Source of the DNA: Paenibacillus lactis
GTDB taxonomy: Bacteria; Bacillota; Bacilli; Paenibacillales; Paenibacillaceae
Length of the DNA: 64,000 nt
Assembly (NCBI RefSeq): GCF_017873605.1
Contig: NZ_JAGGKI010000004.1
Span: forward strand, 310,001-374,000
Reading direction: 5' to 3'
The first letter of the stretch is position 1. Each line of letters starts with the position of its first letter. Below, piece after piece: positions 1-8,545 of the stretch. The notes below the pieces were generated by a model. It had not been told where the DNA came from. It saw only the letters and a list, made by a program, of their open reading frames with translations, and ran no database searches. The translations under genes were made by a program, and so were the position numbers.

Positions 1-145
1 TATATTCCCGGCAGCGATTCCGGACCGCTTGCTCGTCCACAATATATAGAGGCGTACCGTACTGGGCTTTCAATTCGGATGTGTCGCATCCGCCGATCTC
101 CAAACGTCCCTGTTCGTTAATCTTGCTGGTACCGTGTAGAAACAT
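1..145 (-). CDS. lysA: Diaminopimelate decarboxylase, N-terminus (partial)
   Basis: The 48 visible residues read MFLHGTSKINEQGRLEIGG and continue to the conserved start of the PLP-dependent barrel (GTPLYIVDE). This matches the N-terminus of LysA, which decarboxylates meso-diaminopimelate to lysine. A GGAGG ribosome site lies 9 bases before the ATG at 145. The gene runs off the left edge. Its position just after the spoVA genes is the same as in Bacillus, which supports the call; the active site is outside the window. Confidence 0.9.
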   Translation of the reverse strand, partial: MFLHGTSKINEQGRLEIGGCDTSELKAQYGTPLYIVDEQAVRNRCREY

Positions 146-262
146 GCTTACAATTCCTCCGATCGCTTTATCAAAAATAGGATAATCGAATAATTGTTCA
201 CAGTATAGCAGACAACGAAACGTAAGCAAAATGGATTTTTCAACACATCATTTGTGTTATTA

Positions 263-1900
263 TCAATGCCTTCCTTTGGAATTCATTTCAGTCCCCATTT
301 TGGTGTGATCCCTCGTCTTGTTGAGCGCCGGGCGTCTCGTTGACGTCAGCAGCGGTTTACGGAATAAAATCTCGCCCATGGCCTTTGCACTAAATGGTAT
401 AAACGGCCATAAGTACGACGAGTTATAGGAGCGATGCGTCGTCAAGGATAGAATCAGCAGCGTGCTGCCGATCACGAACCCTTTCACACCAAACAGCGCC
501 GTCGCTACGAGCAGGACGAGCCGGACCATCCGGTTGGCGAGCCCGAGCTCGTAGCTCGGCGTGGCGAACATGCCGATAGCTGCAACGGCCATATAAAGCA
601 CCACCTCATTGACGAACAGCCCGGTCTTGACGGCAATATCGCCGATCAGAATCGCAGCGATCAAGCCCATGGCCGAGGCGAGCGGCGTCGGCGTATGAAC
701 GGCCGCCAAACGCAGCAGATCGACGCCGAATTCGACGATCAGAAATTGCCCGATAATCGGAATCTTGGCATTCTCCTGCGGCCCAAGGATATCCAGCGCC
801 GGCGGCTTCAGCTCCGGATGGACGACAAGCAGCATCCAGAGCGGAAGCAGGAACATCGAGGCGAAGATGCCGCCAAAGCGGATCCATCTTAAATAGGTGC
901 CCATAAACGCGGTTTGCCGGTTCTCTTCGGCATGCTGGCATAAATCGAAGAAGGTCGTCGGCATAATCATTACGCTGGGCGATGTATCGACCATGACGAC
1001 GATCCGTCCCTCCAGAAGGTGTGAGGCTACCACGTCCGGCCGCTCCGAGTATCGGACGAGCGGGTACGGATGCCAGCCCTTATTCACGATTGCTTCCTCC
1101 AGCTGCTTGTCGCCGAGCGGCAGCCCTTCGAGATCAAGCTGCTTTATTTTCCGGCGAATCGCTTCTACCTGCACGCGATCGGCAATATCGTCGATAAAGA
1201 GCAGGCTCACATCCGTCTTGGTCCGTCTTCCTACCTTCATCGTCTCCACATGAAGCCCCGGGTCGCGGACCCGCCGCCGCACGAGATTGATATTGGTTAC
1301 GATCGTCTCCGTGAACCCGTCCCTAGCTCCACGAACGACGCGTTCAACCGCCGGCTCTTCAAGCCCGCGCACGGGATATTTCCGGGTATCCAGCAGGATG
1401 GCGGTGCTAGCGCCCTCGATGAACAACGCGCAAATTCCGCATAACACGTCATTGATCACCTTGCTCAGCTTCGACACCTGTTCAACCTGGACATGAGGAA
1501 TATACGCCTTCATCATATCGTTCAGCGCGTGGCCGTCCCTGACATCCTCGGGCGTCAGGTAGGTAAGACGGGTTAATATTTCGGAAACGATGACATCATT
1601 CGTGAAGCCGTTTAGGAACAAGAGCGCTGCCGGCCTTCCCGCAAAGGTCATCTCGCGGATGATGACGTCAAAGGAAACGCCGTAGCCCATCACTTCCTTC
1701 AGCGTCTCTTTCAGGACGCTGATCTTCTCCGGCACCCGATCCTCGCCTTGCCAGTATATGACCGATTCCTCCGTGCTGTCCGAGGTTTCCGCATTTCTCT
1801 TTTCCTTAAGCGCCTCCTCCTCCAGCTCCTTGATTTCGGATGGCGGGATTACCGGGATGTCCGGTTCTATGCCTTCGTTATAGGTTGTATTCTCGTCCAT
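263..1900 (-). CDS. spoVAF: Stage V sporulation protein AF (GerA-family spore membrane protein)
   Basis: A 545-residue protein with a long soluble N-terminal part and a C-terminal half of several hydrophobic segments (about residues 370-500), the layout of the GerA/SpoVAF spore germination family. In Bacillus, SpoVAF sits in the inner spore membrane and aids germination with SpoVA channel proteins. I place the start at the ATG at 1900, which has an AGGAGGT site upstream; a longer open frame to 1978 lacks one and would overlap spoVAB. It follows spoVAB directly, without spoVAC, D or E between them, unlike the Bacillus subtilis operon. Confidence 0.88.
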   Translation of the reverse strand: MDENTTYNEGIEPDIPVIPPSEIKELEEEALKEKRNAETSDSTEESVIYWQGEDRVPEKISVLKETLKEVMGYGVSFDVIIREMTFAGRPAALLFLNGFTNDVIVSEILTRLTYLTPEDVRDGHALNDMMKAYIPHVQVEQVSKLSKVINDVLCGICALFIEGASTAILLDTRKYPVRGLEEPAVERVVRGARDGFTETIVTNINLVRRRVRDPGLHVETMKVGRRTKTDVSLLFIDDIADRVQVEAIRRKIKQLDLEGLPLGDKQLEEAIVNKGWHPYPLVRYSERPDVVASHLLEGRIVVMVDTSPSVMIMPTTFFDLCQHAEENRQTAFMGTYLRWIRFGGIFASMFLLPLWMLLVVHPELKPPALDILGPQENAKIPIIGQFLIVEFGVDLLRLAAVHTPTPLASAMGLIAAILIGDIAVKTGLFVNEVVLYMAVAAIGMFATPSYELGLANRMVRLVLLVATALFGVKGFVIGSTLLILSLTTHRSYNSSYLWPFIPFSAKAMGEILFRKPLLTSTRRPALNKTRDHTKMGTEMNSKGRH

Positions 1901-1925
1901 TCTATACCTCCTGATCGAGTAACTA

Positions 1926-2354
1926 TCATTGATTGTATATAAGCCAATCGAACAGCGAGCCGGCGACCTTTCCGGCAACCATCGCCATCAGCAGCCCGAA
2001 TAAATAACCGGTTAAACGAAGCCGCTTCGCCAAAATTGGCAGAACATTCAATACTTCCGTCAGTGCTGCTGCCAGCATGCCGATGAAGATGCCGCACATC
2101 AGCCCGATGATCGTGCTCACAACCGGCCCGAGCGGAACCGACCAATGCCAGAAGTCCGCAAGCGTGCCGATAAAGGAGCCGGAAATCAGCGCTCCCTCAT
2201 ACCAATGGACCCGGTGATAGGTCGAGGTTAACTGGGACAGCCGCGGGATGATATCGAGCACGATGATCAGGGCAATGACTCCGCCTCCGACCGCGATCCC
2301 CCCTGCCACGCCAAGCACGCACGTAAATATTCCCTGGAGCATCGAGGTCATCAT
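1926..2354 (-). CDS. spoVAB: Stage V sporulation protein AB
   Basis: A 142-residue, very hydrophobic protein with about four membrane segments and the pattern LGVAGGIAVGGG near the N-terminus, matching SpoVAB in length and character. SpoVA proteins act in movement of Ca-dipicolinic acid across the forespore membrane; the exact role of SpoVAB is unknown. The start ATG overlaps the spoVAA stop by 4 bases (ATGA), so the two are probably translationally coupled. Expression in the forespore under sigma-G is expected from the family and from the promoter upstream of spoVAA. Confidence 0.85.
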   Translation of the reverse strand: MMTSMLQGIFTCVLGVAGGIAVGGGVIALIIVLDIIPRLSQLTSTYHRVHWYEGALISGSFIGTLADFWHWSVPLGPVVSTIIGLMCGIFIGMLAAALTEVLNVLPILAKRLRLTGYLFGLLMAMVAGKVAGSLFDWLIYNQ

Positions 2355-2995
2355 GATTCATTCCCGCGCCCTTCTGCCGCCTTATTCATTTTCCGATACT
2401 CTTCGGCCACGACATACTGGTCCAGGTTTTCCTGATACAGATACATTTCGACTTCCAGCGGTGTCGGCTCCTCGTTCCACTTTTTCTTGAACAAATGATT
2501 GAAGAATACCGTCATGCCGAACCCAAGACCAAGGGAATAGGCAATTTGGAACAGGTAAGGATGCTCATCCCTTTCTCCCGTTACCATCTCGACTATTCGG
2601 ATCTGCACCTCGAGCATATTGACGTCCGCATGGAAATTCATAATCGTAAGCGCCGACCCAAAAAACAGCAGCAGCCAAACGAGCGGGAACCACAGCCTGG
2701 AGCTTCTGCTCTCCGGTCCGGTGAGCTCGAGTAGCGTATGGTGGTTGCCCATCGGCTCGATATGCACGTCCGGAATGAGCTGCCGGATCCTCGGTATGAT
2801 CTGGATCAAGTCCATCACCATCCGATTGCCGTCCATGTCCTTCGGCTGCACGAGGGGAAGGGCGGCAAGCCGTTCTTCCCATTCCGGATCGCAGACGATG
2901 AAAGCGACATCGCCAAGCTTGACGGTTTGGTCTTTCGGAATACGTATGCGGCTTCGCAGCTGCAGAAACACCGTCGGAGTGGGATTGACCTTCAT
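2351..2995 (-). CDS. spoVAA: Stage V sporulation protein AA
   Basis: A 214-residue protein with an N-terminal soluble part (residues 1-110, starting MKVNPTPTVFLQLRSRIRIP) and two hydrophobic segments near residues 118-138 and 160-180, as in SpoVAA. I choose the ATG at 2995, preceded by AAAGGAGTG; an open frame extends further upstream (to 3193) but runs through the promoter and the sigF terminator and has no ribosome site. First gene of the spoVA group here. The family is needed for dipicolinic acid uptake into spores in Bacillus, where the whole operon is studied together. Confidence 0.85.
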   Translation of the reverse strand: MKVNPTPTVFLQLRSRIRIPKDQTVKLGDVAFIVCDPEWEERLAALPLVQPKDMDGNRMVMDLIQIIPRIRQLIPDVHIEPMGNHHTLLELTGPESRSSRLWFPLVWLLLFFGSALTIMNFHADVNMLEVQIRIVEMVTGERDEHPYLFQIAYSLGLGFGMTVFFNHLFKKKWNEEPTPLEVEMYLYQENLDQYVVAEEYRKMNKAAEGRGNES

Positions 2996-3027
2996 CCAAA
3001 AACACTCCTTTACTGCTAAATTACCGT

Positions 3028-3055
3028 TAGTATGGGAAATCGCTGTGGATTCTAC
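3028..3055 (-). promoter_or_regulatory. Probable sigma-G type promoter of spoVAA
   Basis: On the minus strand the sequence CATACTA (3028-3034) is an exact match to the sigma-F/sigma-G -10 element, with a GTAGAAT element upstream at 3049-3055 that fits the -35 box only loosely. It lies 33 bases before the spoVAA start. The spoVA operon is sigma-G dependent in Bacillus, so the position makes sense; transcription start is not proven here. Confidence 0.55.
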
Positions 3056-3146
3056 TCCATTTCTCCAAAAAGACTGCGCCCTCAAATGATCCAATAATGC
3101 TGCATTCACAAAGAAAGGAGCATAGCCTATACCTCTTCGCGAGCAC

Positions 3147-3179
3147 GAAAAAGCGCCTCTCCATTTCGAAAGAGGCGCT
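3147..3179 (-). terminator. Intrinsic terminator after sigF
   Basis: A perfect 9-bp stem, AGCGCCTCT (3152-3160) paired with 3171-3179, is followed on the minus strand by a T-run. It separates the spoIIA operon from spoVAA. Confidence 0.85.
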
Positions 3180-3217
3180 CGTATCGAGCACACAGCATAC
3201 CGGAATCGGCAATTGCG

Positions 3218-3973
3218 CTACTGCGCGATTTCATTCCGAATGCTCTGCAGTATTTTTTTCTCCAGCCTCGACACCTGTACCTGGGAAATCCCGAGCCGGC
3301 TGGCCACTTCCGATTGCGTCTGATCCCGGTAATACCGCAAATAAACGATAAGGCGTTCCCGTTCGGTCAAGCTTCCGATCGCTTCATTCAAAGCCAGCTT
3401 GTCGAACCAGCGCTCCTGCGAATCATCGGCTATCTGATCCATCAGCGTAATCGGATCCCCGTCATTCTCGAATACCGTTTCATGAATGGAGGTCGGCGGC
3501 TTGTTGGCTTCCTGGGCAAACACCACGTCCTCCGGCGTTACCCCCAGCTCCTCGGCAACCTCCTTCACCGTCGGCAGACGGTCGAGCTGCTTGGACAGCT
3601 CGTCCCGCTTCTTCCTGACTTTATTGGCCATTTCCTTGAGGGAGCGGCTGACCTTCAAGGTCCCGTCATCCCGCAGGAAGCGCTGAATCTCCCCGATAAT
3701 CATCGGCACGGCATAGGTAGAGAACTTTACGTCATAACTGAGATCGAACTTGTCCACGGACTTCAGGAGACCGATACAGCCGATTTGAAAAAGATCATCC
3801 GGCTCATACCCCCGGTTCATAAACCGCTGAACGACAGACCAGACAAGCCGAATATTACAATTGACAAGCGTATCCCGGGCAACATGATCCCCGTTTTGGC
3901 TGAGTGCAATGAGTCGTTTGACCTCCGCGTCGTCCAAATAAGTCTGCGAAGTTTTTTTCACATCGGCATCCAT
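3218..3973 (-). CDS. sigF: RNA polymerase sigma-F factor
   Basis: A 251-residue sigma-70 family protein with region 2 (NIRLVWSVVQRF, then the -10 recognition helix FSTYAVPMIIGEIQRFLRDDG), region 3 and a C-terminal region 4 helix-turn-helix (QTQSEVASRLGISQVQVSRLEK). This is sigma-F, the first forespore-specific sigma factor, which directs early forespore genes. It is the third gene of spoIIAA-spoIIAB-sigF, 11 bases after spoIIAB, and in the family its activity is blocked by SpoIIAB until SpoIIAA is dephosphorylated. Confidence 0.97.
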   Translation of the reverse strand: MDADVKKTSQTYLDDAEVKRLIALSQNGDHVARDTLVNCNIRLVWSVVQRFMNRGYEPDDLFQIGCIGLLKSVDKFDLSYDVKFSTYAVPMIIGEIQRFLRDDGTLKVSRSLKEMANKVRKKRDELSKQLDRLPTVKEVAEELGVTPEDVVFAQEANKPPTSIHETVFENDGDPITLMDQIADDSQERWFDKLALNEAIGSLTERERLIVYLRYYRDQTQSEVASRLGISQVQVSRLEKKILQSIRNEIAQ

Positions 3974-3984
3974 TTGTCCAACCC

Positions 3985-4443
3985 CTAATTATATAAAGCT
4001 TTCTTAGATTCGATCCTCTTTTTCATTTTGATCGAGGTGCCGCTGCCCGGCTGGCTGACCACTTCAAATTCATCCATGAAGTTCTCCATAATCGTGAACC
4101 CCATACCGGATCGCTCCAGCTCAGGCTTGGACGTGTACAGCGGCTGCTTGGCCATTTCCAGATCCTCGATGCCTCTGCCGTCATCTTCAATACAGAGGGT
4201 GATGATATCTCCGTCAATCGAAGCTTCGATCTTCACGATCCCCTCCGGATTGCTGTCATATCCGTGAATGATGCAGTTGGTCACCGCTTCGGATACGACC
4301 GTCTTCAGGTCGCTCAGCTCATCCATCGTCGGATCCAGCTGGGATATGAACGCTGCCACGGCAACACGGGCAAAGGATTCGTTTTCCGACTTGGCGGCAA
4401 ACTGCAGAGTCATAAAATTATGCTGCGACTTACCTTCACTCAT
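3985..4443 (-). CDS. spoIIAB: Anti-sigma-F factor / serine kinase SpoIIAB
   Basis: A 152-residue GHKL-type kinase with the ATP-binding features [10 protein letters not shown] (N box), CIEDDGRGI (G1 box) and [15 protein letters not shown] (G2 box). SpoIIAB binds and holds sigma-F and phosphorylates SpoIIAA on serine. The ATG overlaps the spoIIAA stop by 4 bases, so the partner switch pair is translationally coupled. Confidence 0.97.
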   Translation of the reverse strand: MSEGKSQHNFMTLQFAAKSENESFARVAVAAFISQLDPTMDELSDLKTVVSEAVTNCIIHGYDSNPEGIVKIEASIDGDIITLCIEDDGRGIEDLEMAKQPLYTSKPELERSGMGFTIMENFMDEFEVVSQPGSGTSIKMKKRIESKKALYN

Positions 4444-4793
4444 GACACTACCTCCAAACCCGAGAGCGCCGTACCCTCGTTCTCATAGATCGGCATGATC
4501 TTGAACAAGCCCGACATTTCAAGCAGACGATAAACCTGCGGTTTGACGTCGCAGACCGCCATCTTGCCGCCTTTTTGCTTGATGAATTTATAGCGTCCCA
4601 GAATGACGCCAAGACCCGAGCTGTCCATAAACTCCAGATCCTTCAAGCTTAGCACCAAGTGCTCCGTTTGCCGCCGCTGGATGGCTTCATCCAGCTGAAG
4701 ACGAACCGAATCGGCCGTATGATGGTCGAGTTCCCCGGACAAACGAACGATCAGCACATGCCTGTGATGCTCCATATCAACATGCAGATTCAT
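4440..4793 (-). CDS. spoIIAA: Anti-sigma-F factor antagonist SpoIIAA
   Basis: A 117-residue STAS-domain protein. The segment [17 protein letters not shown] holds the serine (MDSSG) that SpoIIAB phosphorylates and SpoIIE dephosphorylates. Unphosphorylated SpoIIAA releases sigma-F from SpoIIAB. First gene of the tricistronic spoIIA operon; a GGGAGGAGAG ribosome site precedes the start. A possible sigma-H promoter lies directly upstream. Confidence 0.97.
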   Translation of the reverse strand: MNLHVDMEHHRHVLIVRLSGELDHHTADSVRLQLDEAIQRRQTEHLVLSLKDLEFMDSSGLGVILGRYKFIKQKGGKMAVCDVKPQVYRLLEMSGLFKIMPIYENEGTALSGLEVVS

Positions 4794-4825
4794 GTTTGCT
4801 CACTCTCCTCCCTGACATGAACAAA

Positions 4826-4853
4826 GATTTCTACAATGGAAAAAGACTTTCCT
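4826..4853 (-). promoter_or_regulatory. Possible sigma-H promoter of the spoIIA operon
   Basis: On the minus strand AGGAAAG (4847-4853) is followed after 12 bases by GTAGAAATC (4826-4834), close to the sigma-H pattern AGGAWWT and RNNGAAT. It is 33 bases before the spoIIAA start and downstream of dacF. The spoIIA operon is sigma-H dependent in Bacillus; here the match is by eye only. Confidence 0.5.
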
Positions 4854-4884
4854 GCTCCCCGACAAAACTAGAAGAAAACTCCTA

Positions 4885-6072
4885 TCAATCTACATGAAAC
4901 AACTTGCCTGTCGTCCGTTTAAAAAGCTTCCAGAATCCGGCTTTCTTCACCTCGACCGGTGACGTCAGTTCAAATTCCTTCACCAGCGCGTCCCCTTGGT
5001 AAACCGACAGCTTTCCGATCACTTGCCCGGCGGCAACCGGAGCCTTCAGACCTTCGGTCCATTGAAGCTCATGCCGGATATCCTCGGTTTTCGCATTCTT
5101 TTTGACCAGCACGTTGTACTCTTTGTCGGCCTGAATGGTAATCTCCGGCACGCTGCCCTTCTGTACCTTCAGGACCCCGAGCACTTCACCCGGCTTATAA
5201 ATGGAATGCATCGCATATTGGGAGAAGGCATAATCGAATAACCGGGACACTTCATTGTTGCGCGTCTTCGTATCCGGAGCTCCCATCACCACCGCGATCG
5301 TGCGCAATCCGTCCCGCTTGGCCGTTGCCGACAAGCAAAATTTGGCCTCCGAGGTATAGCCGGTTTTCAAACCGTCCGCCCCCGTGTAAAAACGGACCAG
5401 CTTGTTCGTATTGACCAGCCAGAACGGCTTTGGCGTATCCTTTCGCAAATAATCCTGATAGGCGCCGGTATACTTCGTGATTCCCTCGTATTTCAGCAGC
5501 TCGCGGCTCATCAGGGCGATGTCATGCGCCGAAGTATAATGGTTGTCTGCCGGCAATCCGTTGCAATTGACGAAATGCGTATCCTTCATCCCGAGCTCCG
5601 CCGCTTTCTCGTTCATCAGCTTGACAAAGGCTTCCTCCGTGCCTGCAATCTTCTCTGCCATCGCAACGGAAGCGTCGTTGCCGGATGCCATAGCGATCCC
5701 CTTGAGCATTTCTTCGACGGTCATTTCTTCCCCGGGCTCGAGGAAGATTTGGGATCCCCCCATCGAAGCGGCATACTCGCTGGTGCGAACCTTATCGGTT
5801 AACTTCAAACGTCCTTCGTCGATCGCCTCCATCGTCAGCAGCATCGTCATAATTTTTGTGATGCTGGCCGGAGGCAGCTTATCATGGCTGTTTTTTTCGT
5901 AAATGATGGTTCCGGTATCCGCATCAAGCAAGATGGCGGAACGGGCACTAGGCGCCAGCTCCCCTTGGGATAATCCGCCGGTATTACTGTTTTCCTCGGC
6001 ATAGCTTGGAACTGCCGCACTGGACCATCCAACAATGAAAGCAAACAGTCCAGCGATTAACGCTTTTTTCAA
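4885..6072 (-). CDS. dacF: D-alanyl-D-alanine carboxypeptidase (penicillin-binding protein, DacF-like)
   Basis: A 395-residue secreted serine carboxypeptidase. It has a signal peptide (KKALIAGLFAFIVGW, cut near SYAEE), the SxxK site PPASITKIM, the SGN triad in AMASGND and the KTG box in GLKTGYT, then a beta-rich C-terminal domain. It trims the terminal D-alanine of peptidoglycan peptides. I start at the TTG at 6072 because AGGAGGGG lies at the right distance and the signal peptide then begins properly; the open frame reaches 6132 with a nonsense leader. Its place before spoIIAA matches dacF, a forespore gene in Bacillus. Confidence 0.92.
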   Translation of the reverse strand: MKKALIAGLFAFIVGWSSAAVPSYAEENSNTGGLSQGELAPSARSAILLDADTGTIIYEKNSHDKLPPASITKIMTMLLTMEAIDEGRLKLTDKVRTSEYAASMGGSQIFLEPGEEMTVEEMLKGIAMASGNDASVAMAEKIAGTEEAFVKLMNEKAAELGMKDTHFVNCNGLPADNHYTSAHDIALMSRELLKYEGITKYTGAYQDYLRKDTPKPFWLVNTNKLVRFYTGADGLKTGYTSEAKFCLSATAKRDGLRTIAVVMGAPDTKTRNNEVSRLFDYAFSQYAMHSIYKPGEVLGVLKVQKGSVPEITIQADKEYNVLVKKNAKTEDIRHELQWTEGLKAPVAAGQVIGKLSVYQGDALVKEFELTSPVEVKKAGFWKLFKRTTGKLFHVD

Positions 6073-6178
6073 TTCCGTCCCCTCCTGACACTCGTAATGG
6101 CATCCCGTACGTATACGGGTCTCTCTAACCATTGTCGTCAGGTTGGAAACAAATTATTCCAGTATTTAGGCTGGATGC

Positions 6179-6232
6179 AAAAAAAGACCCGTACTAAACG
6201 ACAGCGTTATTCGCCTCGCAAGTACAGGTCTT
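6179..6232 (-). terminator. Terminator after the purine nucleoside phosphorylase gene
   Basis: A 12-bp stem with one mismatch (6184-6195 with 6221-6232), followed on the minus strand by seven T residues. It ends 20 bases after the stop of the phosphorylase gene and separates it from dacF. Confidence 0.85.
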
Positions 6233-6252
6233 CTGTTCTTCCGTAAGATGGA

Positions 6253-7077
6253 TTACATTTTCGGGATAATCGCCATGACCAAACCGAGAAACTTCTCTCG
6301 TACCTTCTCCGCGGTCTCCATTACCTCGTCATGGGAAAGCGGCTGATCCAAAATTCCCGCTGCCATGTTACTGATACAGGAAATGCCAAGCACCTCTAGT
6401 CCGGCATGTCTTGCTACGATCACTTCGGAAACGGTTGACATGCCAACCGCGTCGGCGCCAAGGGTACGCAGCATCCGGATTTCGGCCGGCGTTTCATAGG
6501 TTGGACCCAGCAAGCCGGCGTAAACCCCTTCTCTGAGGACAACGCTCTGGCTCACGGCAATTTCCTTCGCCAGCTGCCGCAGTCTGCGGCTGTATGCCTC
6601 GGACATATCCGGGAACCGGACGCCCAGCGCCGGATCATTAGGTCCGATCAGCGGATTTTTTCCCGTCATATTCAGATGATCCGAGATCAGCATGAGATCT
6701 CCCGGCTCGAAGGACGTGTTGATGCCGCCGGCCGCATTGGTGACAAGCAGGCTCTGCACCCCAAGTTCCTTCATGACCCGGACAGGAAAGGCAGTCAGCT
6801 CGGGGCCGTAGCCCTCATACATGTGAAACCGGCCCTTCATCAGCACGACGCTCCGGCCGTGAATCGTTCCCAGCAGCAGCTCGCCTTCATGACCTTCAAC
6901 CGTCGATACCGGAAAATGCGGGATGTCTTGATAGTTGATCGATACCGCATTCTCCATCAGATCCGCCAGGACGCCAAGACCCGAACCCAGGATGAGACCT
7001 ACCTCGGGCTTGACGTCATGCTGCCGGCGGATATATTCCGCCGCTTCTTTAATGCTTGCTTGGTTTACTGAACTCAT
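6253..7077 (-). CDS. punA: Purine nucleoside phosphorylase
   Basis: A 274-residue member of the trimeric PNP family: phosphate-binding GLILGSGLGVLAD at residues 27-39, GRFHMYEGY, the central VTNAAGGIN and the specificity segment near DAVGMSTVSEVIVARH. It splits guanosine and inosine with phosphate in purine salvage. A GGGGAGAACGAG site precedes the ATG. In Bacillus the phosphopentomutase gene drm lies directly upstream; here xerD is the upstream neighbour and drm is absent from the window. Confidence 0.95.
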   Translation of the reverse strand: MSSVNQASIKEAAEYIRRQHDVKPEVGLILGSGLGVLADLMENAVSINYQDIPHFPVSTVEGHEGELLLGTIHGRSVVLMKGRFHMYEGYGPELTAFPVRVMKELGVQSLLVTNAAGGINTSFEPGDLMLISDHLNMTGKNPLIGPNDPALGVRFPDMSEAYSRRLRQLAKEIAVSQSVVLREGVYAGLLGPTYETPAEIRMLRTLGADAVGMSTVSEVIVARHAGLEVLGISCISNMAAGILDQPLSHDEVMETAEKVREKFLGLVMAIIPKM

Positions 7078-7143
7078 CTCGTTCTCCCCTAACTGTGTGG
7101 TTATCGATTATGATTTGCAGATCATATGCAAAGCCGTCTATAT

Positions 7144-8028
7144 TCAAGCCCTGGGATGAAAGTGGTCGTACACTTCCTTCATGCTCTTCTTGGCCGATTG
7201 GTACATGCCCGTCGTGGAAAGTGCCGAATGCCCAAGCATTTCCTGTACCGAGCGCAGGTCAGCTCCGTTCTGCAGCAAATGGACCGCAAAGGAATGCCGG
7301 AGCGTGTGAGGCGTGATCTCTTCCTCGATACCGGCCGACTTGCCGTATTTCTTGATAATTTTCCAAAAGCCCTGCCTCGACAGCCGTTTGCCCTGCGTAT
7401 TCAGGAACAGTCCGTCTTCCCCATCATCCTTGAGCAGCTTGTCCCTCATTTCATGGACATAAAATTCCACATGCCGGGCAGCGGTTCTTGTGATCGGCAG
7501 GATCCGTTCCTTACCCTCACCTGCCGCGCAGCGCAAAAATCGCATCCGTAGATCCACGTCGGCCAGGCTCAGCGACACTAGCTCCGAAACCTTAATTCCG
7601 GAGGCATAGAGAAGCTCGAGCATCGCCTTGTCCCTTGCCCCTTGCGGAGAATCGCAATCCGGAGCCGCCAGCAGCTTGTCTACCTGCTGCTCCTCAAGAG
7701 CCTTAGGAGGCCTGCGCTCCGGCTTGGGCGATTCCAGCAGCAAGGTGGGATCCTGGATGATGACGGCCCGGCGGACCAAATACTGAAAAAAAGACCGGAG
7801 CGACGCGATGCAGCGCAGCTGGGTCGAAGCCGCCCTCCCCTGCTGGCGCATTCGGCCAAGGTATATTCCGAGCAGCGCACGATTAACATCCCCTGGTTCC
7901 GTGACGTCCCTCTCGGCCGCAAACGCGATAAAGCTGATGATGTCCGTCCGGTACGACTCAATCGTTCGCGGCGACAATCGTTTTGACTCTTCCAAATATT
8001 CTAAGTATTCATCTACATATTGAAGCAT
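7144..8028 (-). CDS. xerD: Tyrosine recombinase XerD
   Basis: A 294-residue tyrosine recombinase with a SAM-like N-terminal domain and a C-terminal catalytic domain: GKERILPI (Lys), HTLRHSF (His and Arg), LGHSALSTT (His) and GMYQ (nucleophile Tyr). With XerC it resolves chromosome dimers at dif. I choose the ATG at 8028 because AGGTGG lies 6 bases upstream and the length becomes typical; an ATG at 8049 is possible. Oddity: the first catalytic arginine, normally in the pattern G-[LMI]-R-V-S-E-L, is lysine here (SGIKVSEL, codon AAG at 7591-7593). Confidence 0.92.
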   Translation of the reverse strand: MLQYVDEYLEYLEESKRLSPRTIESYRTDIISFIAFAAERDVTEPGDVNRALLGIYLGRMRQQGRAASTQLRCIASLRSFFQYLVRRAVIIQDPTLLLESPKPERRPPKALEEQQVDKLLAAPDCDSPQGARDKAMLELLYASGIKVSELVSLSLADVDLRMRFLRCAAGEGKERILPITRTAARHVEFYVHEMRDKLLKDDGEDGLFLNTQGKRLSRQGFWKIIKKYGKSAGIEEEITPHTLRHSFAVHLLQNGADLRSVQEMLGHSALSTTGMYQSAKKSMKEVYDHFHPRA

Positions 8029-8063
8029 CGTTTCCACCTGACCCTGCATGCCCTTTGGAACAT

Positions 8064-8303
8064 CTACTCGCCATACCAGTAATATAAACGGAGACGTTCC
8101 ATCGGCGAATATCTAGCATCTAACGTGCTCTCCGGCTGAAATGCCTTTACGGCATGACCGGTCGGCGTACGGTAAGGGTCGGATGGGGTTAACCAGTCTC
8201 CCACCCATCCAAGGATATAATAGAAAAACATCGTTAACAGGGCGAACATGGAAATGAAGCGGATCCATGCGGCGATTTTGCGGATCGATATAATCATGAT
8301 CAT
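8064..8303 (-). CDS. yqzK: YqzK-like small membrane protein (DUF4227 type)
   Basis: A 79-residue protein with one hydrophobic segment (about residues 12-34, WIRFISMFALLTMFFYYILG) and a basic, proline-containing tail. YqzK of Bacillus sits between fur and xerD, exactly as here, and has similar size and topology; the match is by context and appearance. A AAGGGGG site precedes the start. No function is known to me. Confidence 0.75.
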   Translation of the reverse strand: MIMIISIRKIAAWIRFISMFALLTMFFYYILGWVGDWLTPSDPYRTPTGHAVKAFQPESTLDARYSPMERLRLYYWYGE

Positions 8304-8469
8304 GCGTCCCCCTTGTGTTCTTTGTACGCTTGAGCCCGAAAGCTCGTCACATTAAGACTATGATACCGGGCCGGCATATATACCGGCATCCGATAAGGGG
8401 CAAAGCGCAATTCGGCACGATTCCCGCCTGAATCGAGTATGTACTCATGTCCATTTCCTACCCAAATGA

Positions 8470-8505
8470 AAAGCCCTCCCGGCTGTATGCGTTAAAGAGG
8501 GCTTT
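8470..8505 (-). terminator. Terminator-like hairpin after fur
   Basis: Perfect 9-bp arms AAAGCCCTC (8470-8478) and GAGGGCTTT (8497-8505), with a short T-rich tail on the minus strand. It lies 40 bases past the fur stop; the weak T-run leaves efficiency uncertain. Confidence 0.6.
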
Positions 8506-8545
8506 GCCGTGATGAATCACCACGCCATATGATGTTGGTTATAAG

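Noticed and set aside
3097..3193. N-terminal extension of SpoVAA
   Set aside because: It runs through the sigF terminator and the sigma-G-like promoter; the ATG at 2995 has a clear ribosome site.
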